A DNA stretch of 64,000 nt from Allomyces arbusculus (Eukaryota; Blastocladiomycota; Blastocladiomycetes; Blastocladiales; Blastocladiaceae). The stretch lies in assembly GCA_027604705.1 (NCBI GenBank), contig JADHYV010000010.1, forward strand, positions 186,001-250,000, read 5' to 3'. Made by a program: the position numbers and the translations under genes. The notes below the pieces were generated by a model. It had not been told where the DNA came from, ran no database searches, and worked only from the letters and a program-made list of their open reading frames with translations. Positions 57,977 through 64,000 of this stretch are shown in pieces (position 1 is the stretch's first letter; every line of letters begins with the position of its first letter).

Positions 57977-59137
57977 ATGCACCGCCGACGCGCCCACGAA
58001 CCGCCAAGACCAATGGCGCGGCCCAAGGCTGCCCCGTCTCCCGCCCCGGCCATGTCCGCCGTCCCCAGCTCCGCGATCCCGACCACGGGCCTGCTCGACC
58101 TGCAAACCGAGCTCCTGCGCACGCAGCACCAAGTCGAATTTGCCAAGGCTCGCGCGCAGCACGCCGCCAACAAGGACGCACCAAGCAAACTGGACCAGAA
58201 ATTCATCAACGCCTTGGCCACGCGCGACCGTGATCGCATTCGAAAGGCCCTCAAGAAACCCGAGAAACCAGCATCAACCACGCGGTTGGACGCGCCCGAG
58301 TGGGAGCAGGTGCAGGCGGCGCTTGCGCGCAAGGCGGAGCAGTATGACCGGCTCAAGGAGCGCGGCGGGATGGCGTCGAGCGACGAGGACGAGGTGGAAA
58401 AGGATGTGGGCGAGGATGAGGACGATTTTAGAGCGCGCGCGCGGCGGGAGCACAAGCGGAAACGGCGCGAGGAGGCCGCGCCACTCGTGGATTTCCTGAC
58501 CAAGCGGTACCAGGAGATCGAGCAAAGTGGTGGAGATGAGTCGAGCGAGGACGTCCGGTCCGACGCTGACGACGGCGAGGCGGTCATATCGGACCAGGAC
58601 GAGCGGTATCGCCGGCGCGTGGAACGAGGCCGCGTGAGGTCACACTCCCGCTCGCCGTCGCCCGCGCACAAGCGCCGCCGGTACACCCGCGAATCGGATG
58701 ACGATGAGGACATGGTCGAGATCACCGACGAATTTGGCCGCGCACGGCTCGTTCCAAGGCGGTACGCGCACGAGTACTTGCCACCTCCCTCGCCCTCTCA
58801 TTACGACGACTATGGCGACGATGACGATCGCCGTTGGCGGTCGCCGCCGCCGCCCGCGCACTTTGACTCCAAGCGCGAAGTGCGGACAATGGGTGTCGGG
58901 TACTACAAGCTCAGCACCGACGCGAGCGAGCGTGCCGAGCAAATGCGGGCGCTGCAGGCTTTGCGCGAGCAGACGCTCGAGGCCAGGCGACGTGCGGCCG
59001 AGGGGCATGATTCGGCGCGCGAGGAAATGGCTCGGAGGATGAAGCTGATTTTGCGGCGGCGTGCCAAGAAGCTGGGAGCAGCACGGGCGCACAATGTGCA
59101 GTGGGCCGTGGCGATGGGAAAGGAGATGCCGATGTAA
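57977..59137 (+). CDS. CCDC174-like nuclear coiled-coil protein
   Basis: A single exon of 386 residues from the chosen ATG. An early segment LLDLQTELLRTQHQVEFAKA resembles the VDLKAELFRKQ start of CCDC174, a nuclear protein linked in vertebrates to the exon junction complex. A charged middle follows (SSDEDEVEKDVGEDEDDFRA; RREHKRKRREEAAPLVDFLT), then MVEITDEFGRARLVPRR, the family's VEYxDxxGRxR motif, and a C-terminal helix GVGYYKLSTDASERAEQMRA, LQALREQTLEARRRA. It ends MGKEMPM. In-frame ATGs at 58013 and 58052 are alternative starts. An RS-like patch (RVRSHSRSPSPAHKRRR) fits nuclear location. No interruption is seen. Confidence 0.75.
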   Translation: MHRRRAHEPPRPMARPKAAPSPAPAMSAVPSSAIPTTGLLDLQTELLRTQHQVEFAKARAQHAANKDAPSKLDQKFINALATRDRDRIRKALKKPEKPASTTRLDAPEWEQVQAALARKAEQYDRLKERGGMASSDEDEVEKDVGEDEDDFRARARREHKRKRREEAAPLVDFLTKRYQEIEQSGGDESSEDVRSDADDGEAVISDQDERYRRRVERGRVRSHSRSPSPAHKRRRYTRESDDDEDMVEITDEFGRARLVPRRYAHEYLPPPSPSHYDDYGDDDDRRWRSPPPPAHFDSKREVRTMGVGYYKLSTDASERAEQMRALQALREQTLEARRRAAEGHDSAREEMARRMKLILRRRAKKLGAARAHNVQWAVAMGKEMPM

Positions 59138-59932
59138 ATATGAATTGCATTTTGGGATGACACAGGATGGCTTCGGCTTTGACCAACCAGTGTCGCCTTG
59201 TGAACGTGCAAATGACCGTTCGAAACAGGACAATTTGCTCAGTGCCGCATGTAGTGCCCATGATGACTGGAATGAAGCAAGCAAAAAGTTCAAGATGGAA
59301 ACGATCAGAGCACCCTCGCAAGCGCAACAAGGAAACTCCATGTCCAAGATCGACAAAAATTAGCAGAGCCCTTTTGATAAATAGTCAAGTCCAGCAAATT
59401 GCAACAGACAGGCGTCAGAATGAACCAGGCCCCACGCTGCGCCCCTGGAATAGCGGAGCGGGCTAGATCATCAATTGAGGAGGTCATGCTCAATGAACAA
59501 GAGGCAACTTCACGCCTCCCTTTTCAGAGCCGGTCCCGCACGTCGTCGTCCGCCGTATTTATTGGTGCCTAGTGTTGTTTGGGACAACAGATGGATATTG
59601 ACTGAACGATCGGATCCTAAAGTGTAAAGTCGATGGAGAACAGCTCAGGGACGCGGGGACGGCGCACTTTTGTAATGAATTTGGAGGGTCGGTGGGGCTG
59701 GTGTCGAAGGAGCGTGGCTGGTGGAGGAGAGTGGTTGTTCAGTTGTTCAGTTCGCGAATGGGTGTATCCGTTTGAACCCCTCCCAGTCTTGCAAAAATAC
59801 CGCTTCAGTTGCTCAAAGCGAGCAGGATTGAACATAAGTATCAATCCAAAAAGACAGAGTGAGTGGGACAAAACAAGTTTTGGAGAGAGCGAAAGGGCTG
59901 GGCATACAAGCCCCAAAGCTTTCTGACAAAAG
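59138..59932. other. intergenic, CCDC174-like gene to tRNA-Arg
   Basis: About 800 bases, AT-richer than average, with no supported gene. It holds the 3' flank of the CCDC174-like gene and downstream sequence of the minus-strand tRNA, including a TTTT terminator (minus strand) just past its 3' end. Confidence 0.45.
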
Positions 59933-60005
59933 CGAGCGAGGTGGGATTCGAACCCACGATTTCGACCTTCGGAGGGTCGCGCCTTAGCCACTAGGCCACA
60001 CGCCC
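59933..60005 (-). tRNA. tRNA-Arg, anticodon CCG
   Basis: 73 bases fold as a cloverleaf on the minus strand: acceptor GGGCGTG with CTCGCTC (one G-U, one U-U), D arm GCC...GGC, anticodon stem CGACC/GGTCG with loop CTCCGAA giving CCG (reads CGG), and T arm GTGGG/CCCAC around TTCGAAT. No intron. A CTTTTG stretch follows the 3' end as a Pol III terminator. The sequence is identical to the copy at 60288-60360 in opposite orientation. Confidence 0.95.
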
Positions 60006-60287
60006 TTGTGATTAGCGGCCAAAGTACGCTATCGGTAGTTAAAACGGCTTTCTGGTATCCGAAAGTTTGATGTTATCCTGCCGCAGTTCAGGGACCCAAC
60101 CTCCCAACACATAAACCAGTTCTCACAAAAAAATGCTGATAGGGCGGAGGGAAAATGCGTGACAGGAACAACTACTTTGAGGAGGTGTGGATGGGCTGCT
60201 TGCGATCTGCGGAAGGACAAACTCAAGCAAGCCTGGTCTGTTAAAAAAGTTTCAATTACTGATTCTTTATACGCCAGCTTATTTCAA

Positions 60288-60360
60288 GGGCGTGTGGCCT
60301 AGTGGCTAAGGCGCGACCCTCCGAAGGTCGAAATCGTGGGTTCGAATCCCACCTCGCTCG
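60288..60360 (+). tRNA. tRNA-Arg, anticodon CCG (second, inverted copy)
   Basis: Identical over 73 bases to the minus-strand copy, lying head to head with it across 282 bases. The internal B box ggttcgaatcc is intact. The downstream T run is weak (gaatctttatt), so termination may be less efficient than for the other copy. Confidence 0.95.
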
Positions 60361-60518
60361 GTGAATCTTTATTATTGTGCCAGGGTCAGCTTTCTCGTCA
60401 TTGGTATTTGTTCGCTATTTCTTACGTCTTCCATTGCTTGCGATTGGCATTTCCTTTTTGATCCTTCAATCCAATTGTCTCCGTGTATTCCTCCGAACAC
60501 TGCTACTCAATCCACCCA

Positions 60519-61673
60519 TCAGCGGCCATCATAGTCGCGCTTGGCCCTGCTCTTGCCACTGCGCTTGCCCGTTCGGGGCCTTGCCTTGGGCGACGAAATC
60601 GCCGAATCAGCCGATGCCGCTGCGTCCCCTCCCACCACCACTGGTAATGGATCCGGCACGCCCTTCTTCTCCACCTTGGCCCCAACCGCCGTCGCGCCAC
60701 CCTTCTTGCCCTTGCTCTTCCCATTCCGCTTCCCATACGCCTCGACCGCGATCCCGGCAAACACGACCGCGACGGCCCCCCACTGCGCCAGCGAAATGTG
60801 GTGGTTGTACATGAGCACCGACAAGATAATCGAAAACATTTTCCGGGTCACGGTAATCGTGACGAGCAACAAGCTCCCGAACCGGCCGAGCGTGTGGAAA
60901 ATGAACACTTGCCCGAGGGCGCCACAGAGCGCAAACAGCGCCATGTCCTTGAGCACAGCAGGATGCGTTTTCACAAACGCCGTCGCGACCGCCAATTCCC
61001 CACCCGACACGGCCGGGATCGACAGGTACGTCCACATGAGCAGGGCCGAGCACGCGTTCATCATGACCATCATTTGCTGGCCCGTGACCTTGAACTTGCG
61101 CACCATCGCGTCCTGCGTCGAGTTGGTCACGCCGTCAATCGCCAAGTTGATGGCGAGCAGAAACAGACCCCAGATGGAATTGCCCTTGGCGCCCTTCGAG
61201 GATGGGCGTTCCTGGTCGTGCAAGAGCATGAACAGCGACACGCCGAGCGTGACCATGGCGACCGACAGGTACTGGTGCCGCGGGAAACTCGCGCGGTGCA
61301 ACAAGACGGCCATGCCCATGACGGGGATCAGCTTGCACGACTTGCCGAGAATCATGGTCGGGTAGTCGATGTGCCGCAGCGCCGCGTAACCAAACGGCGA
61401 CGCCAGCGAGTTGAAGACGGCCACGAGCAGGTACCGCGCGAGGACCGCGGGCGAGCGCGGGCCCAGCGTGCCGCGGCGGATGACGAGAAGGTAAATGGAC
61501 CCGATGGCACAGGCCATGACGGCTTGCAGGAAGTTCAAGACGATGAACGACTTGAAGTAGGCCGGCTGGTCAGCTGAGCCGTAGGCGGTCGTCGTGACAC
61601 GCTCTTGTAGGACGCCCCATGTCAAGAAGCACGCGTAGATGCCGGCGACGCAAAAGGCGAGCTCGACGGCCAT
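60519..61673 (-). CDS. HUT1: HUT1-type nucleotide-sugar transporter of the ER (SLC35B1)
   Basis: A single exon of 384 residues with about ten hydrophobic segments. The UAA-family member moves UDP-galactose, UDP-glucose or ATP/ADP across the ER membrane; yeast Hut1 is linked to glycoprotein folding. Landmarks are FCVAGIYACFLTWGVLQERV, AALRHIDYPTMILGKSCKLI with PVMGMAVLLHR, LLAINLAIDGVTNSTQDAMV, MMVMMNACSALLMW, FIFHTLGRFGSLLLVTITVT and RKMFSIILSVLMYNHHISLA with QWGAVAVVFAGI. The tail is Lys-rich and ends KRDYDGR, cytosolic, without a strict KKxx ER signal. The family's TVTRKxF motif is intact. Start at the first ATG before the first helix. Confidence 0.92.
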   Translation of the reverse strand: MAVELAFCVAGIYACFLTWGVLQERVTTTAYGSADQPAYFKSFIVLNFLQAVMACAIGSIYLLVIRRGTLGPRSPAVLARYLLVAVFNSLASPFGYAALRHIDYPTMILGKSCKLIPVMGMAVLLHRASFPRHQYLSVAMVTLGVSLFMLLHDQERPSSKGAKGNSIWGLFLLAINLAIDGVTNSTQDAMVRKFKVTGQQMMVMMNACSALLMWTYLSIPAVSGGELAVATAFVKTHPAVLKDMALFALCGALGQVFIFHTLGRFGSLLLVTITVTRKMFSIILSVLMYNHHISLAQWGAVAVVFAGIAVEAYGKRNGKSKGKKGGATAVGAKVEKKGVPDPLPVVVGGDAAASADSAISSPKARPRTGKRSGKSRAKRDYDGR

Positions 61674-62283
61674 CTTGAGACGGTCCGGTTGAGTGGTCGG
61701 TAGGTCGGTTCGGTGGTCGGGACGGGTGGTCGCGCTTGGACAACGGCAAAAGACAAATCGTCCTCGACGAGAACGGGTTCAGCGAGAGCTTAGGTGCGGC
61801 ACGTTGGCGGCGTCGAGTACTAGATGGTGCAGTGGCAGTTGCAATTGCTCACTTGAACTCGTAGGCGTCGGGGGTATTGATGGTGCCGCAGGTCGCAACA
61901 ACGGAGTGAGAAGTGCAGCCTGCCGGGATAGCGCGGTCGTCGTGCTCGAAGTTGCTGGTCGTAGTGTAGTCCGTTGTGAGGAGCGCTCTTGCAGAAATGG
62001 TCTGTGGCGGCGCGACCACGCACCGCTGATCAGAGCGAGCGTTTTGGAGCCAAGCCCGCACGTGCTCGCGACGTGGCAGCCCGCCGTGGTCAAAGTCATG
62101 AAGCCGTCATCAAGCGAAGCATGCTCCAGCACGAGCTGCCACAACCACGACGGAAACTCAACAACGGCGATGCAAATCAAACGCCATCAAGCATGGTGGG
62201 GAGGGTGTTATTTCCTGTTCAACCGTTGCAGCAAAAACAAAACTAATGGACATCGCGACAAAGAGTGTGGACGTGGTCGCAGT
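61674..62283. other. intergenic, HUT1 promoter
   Basis: 610 bases upstream of HUT1 and downstream of the next minus-strand gene. Open frames here have poor codon quality. No gene is seen. Confidence 0.45.
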
Positions 62284-64000
62284 TCAGTTGCCGCGAGCAG
62301 CCACTGGCATCGACGCGGCCGGCACAGCGGCGGCCGCTGCACCAGATGCGGGCGGCGGCGTCCCGCCTTGCGCATTCTTGCCCATGTTGGCCGGACTCGC
62401 GAGCCGGAACAGGTCCGAAACGTCCTTGAACCGCAGGTACTCGGAGCAGAAGTTTTGCACTTCCACGAGCGACTCGGGCGGCAGGTCGTACACGTACCGG
62501 CCAAGAAATTTGGCCGTCTGGAGGAGTGTGAGCGCAGGCCGTCAGTTGAAGGAATAGGGTCATGGTGAGTGTTGGCTTCGACGAGGAACGTACCAGCTGC
62601 ACCGTGCGCGCACTCGCCGATCCCGACGCGAGCTGCACCGTTCGTGACACGAACCCGGGCAGGTACTGCTTGGACAGCGTGCCGCGGCTCCACAGTTTGT
62701 GCAGCACCTGCAGTTGCGAGAGCCGCAGCGGGTTCGTGGGCTTGATCAGGTCGTCGGCAATCCTACAGTTCAACTTGGTCAGTATTCGCATCCCTCTGAC
62801 GCGGATCAAAGCGGAAAAGATAGGATCGTACTCGTCCACAATTGCGCGTTCAATGACTTGAATTGCAATCTCCTCGTTATGCTGCATCAGACCCTGCAGG
62901 ATCGAGTATGACAGAAGCCGCGTCGGAATATACGACGGCAGGCACACGGCCAGACTATTGTCCTCCATGGGCCCGGTGCTCGCAGCGTCGAGGGCCCGGA
63001 TCAGGTCGGCAAACCGGCTCGGGCGCTCGTCGTCGACGGGTTCGCGGTTGCGGCGCAGGTCACTGCATTGGCACGGAAGTCAGCCGGGGAATTTGTGGTG
63101 TCGGGCAAGTTGAGCGAATAACGTACAGATTGGGAACCGACACGAGGCTCAGCCCACTTGTCCAACCTCGGGTCACAAGCTCGCGCTCAAATCCGACCAC
63201 GTGCGACTCGAGCAAATCGATCTCCGCGTCCCAGTTACACCGGTCGCGGTCCATCAACGGCACCGACTCGTGAACGAGCCCTGCAATGTCAAGGGACAAG
63301 AGCGCGTCGTCCTCGAGCTACAGAATCAGCGACCGTGCCGTCAGCAAACGCGTTCTGTAGACAGTCAGAAAAAGGACGAATGCTCACGCAATACCGCCCC
63401 GGCAATGGCGACACCAGCAATTGCGTCGTCAATGCGCTCTCCTCGACTGTGCCCGCATCTACCAAATGAATCAGGTACGCCAAGTACGGGTGATTGCACG
63501 CGACCTGCAAAGCCTTGCGCTGCCGCGGCGCGAGCCGTGCCGCAGGTCCACGAATCGACGCGGCAATCGGCGCGTGCCAGCACGACAACAGCCCGCCGTC
63601 GAGCAAACTCTCGGCGTACTGCGCCGGGTGCTCGCGCGCGAGGTCTGCATCGGAGCCCGACACGGGGGTCCCGGGCCGCGACGGGTAGGGCGTATTCGAC
63701 CGCGACAAGTCGGTCGACGGTGGGGTCGTCGTATGCATTCCGTGCGTGGGCGAGAGCGCCGGGTTGACGGGCACGTCCGCGAGCGACTCCCACGCGGGCG
63801 GTAGCGGGAGCGACGGGTGGGCGTGTAGCGCGATCAGAAGGAAGATGGCGAGATGCCGGGCCGATTTCTGGCGGCGGGGAAGGGAAGGGAACGTGGAATG
63901 GGCACAGGGGTTGGTATTGCGTGCAGGACCTGTGCGGATTCGGGTCCACCAAGAAAAGCACATACCAACTCGTCTCCCGGCTCCTCGATGATCTCGACGA
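62284..64000 (-). CDS. unrecognised alpha-helical protein, 3' part (partial)
   Basis: The gene begins beyond the right edge. Visible exons are 64000-63966, 63867-63463, 63317-63127, 63062-62832, 62762-62594 and 62517-62284, with a consistent frame throughout. The C-terminal 430 or so residues are mostly helical: KSARHLAIFLLIALHAH; a disordered Ser/Thr/Pro linker; NHPYLAYLIHLLEDDALLSL; DIAGLVHESVPLMDRDRCNW; VERxxR-type charged turns; CLPSYIPTRLLSYSILQGLM; QVIERAIVDEIADDLIKP; LSQLQVLHKLWSRGTLSKQ; FLGRYVYDLPPESLVEVQNF. The tail is Ala/Pro-rich, ending VAARGN. The pattern looks like a helical-repeat scaffold. I considered Mediator, nucleoporin and vesicle-tether families, but none can be supported. 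The 69-base intron 62763-62831 is a multiple of three and open, so retained forms would stay in frame. Confidence 0.7.

Noticed and set aside
63318-63462. A 13-base match (gcgggcacagtcg) to the dispersed repeat inside an intron of the right-edge gene
   Set aside because: The match does not extend beyond 13 bases with confidence, so it is probably chance and not a third repeat copy.

Overview
This is a GC-rich, gene-dense nuclear segment from a fungus. The fungal signs are a Zn2Cys6 transcription factor with a fungal-type regulatory domain, a Sip5-family RING protein, an AFG2-type AAA ATPase, QCR6, an NSP1-type nucleoporin, and DUF4246 genes. Spliceosomal introns are short (59-202 bases) and usually open with gtacg, gtatg or gtgcg. 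High GC and compact spacing would fit a zoosporic fungus such as Blastocladiomycota, but a GC-rich fungus of another phylum cannot be excluded. About 25 protein genes can be modelled. For almost all spliced genes I resolved exon joins to the base; every complete model has a total length divisible by three and restores family motifs across the joins.

Layout. 1-5.5 kb: 3' end of a low-complexity gene, a dispersed repeat copy, and a Zn2Cys6 factor divergent from a peroxisomal D-amino-acid oxidase. 8-14 kb: a vacuolar-type amino-acid transporter convergent with a CaMKK-like kinase. 15-22 kb: gamma-glutamyltransferase, nucleoporin NSP1 and a four-helix membrane protein. 22-25 kb: gene-poor stretch with a second repeat copy and a decayed DUF4246 gene. 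25-37 kb: peroxisomal acyl-CoA oxidase, an unknown protein, QCR6, AFG2 divergent from BCD1, and an F-box/LRR protein. 37.5-42.2 kb: a DUF4246 array of one intact gene and three decayed copies. 42-49.5 kb: MSH5 divergent from a Rab escort protein, then an old yellow enzyme. 50-60 kb: F-box-like protein, SIP5, DAHP synthase, and PRCC divergent from a CCDC174-like protein. 60-64 kb: two inverted tRNA-Arg(CCG) genes, a HUT1 nucleotide-sugar transporter, and the 3' part of an unrecognised helical protein running off the right edge.

Functional links suggested by the gene set: two PTS1-tagged H2O2-producing oxidases; two probable SNF1-pathway proteins, each with a lipid-anchor motif (kinase ending CVIS, SIP5 starting MGNSQS); and head-to-head promoters pairing genes of related RNA processes (AFG2/BCD1 in ribosome biogenesis, PRCC/CCDC174 in nuclear RNA processing). 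The most unusual features are very small exons (two of 10 bases, one of 25, a 7-base first coding exon), the CaaX box on the kinase, and the birth-and-decay array of DUF4246 genes. No retrovirus-like element, CRISPR array or organelle DNA was recognised.
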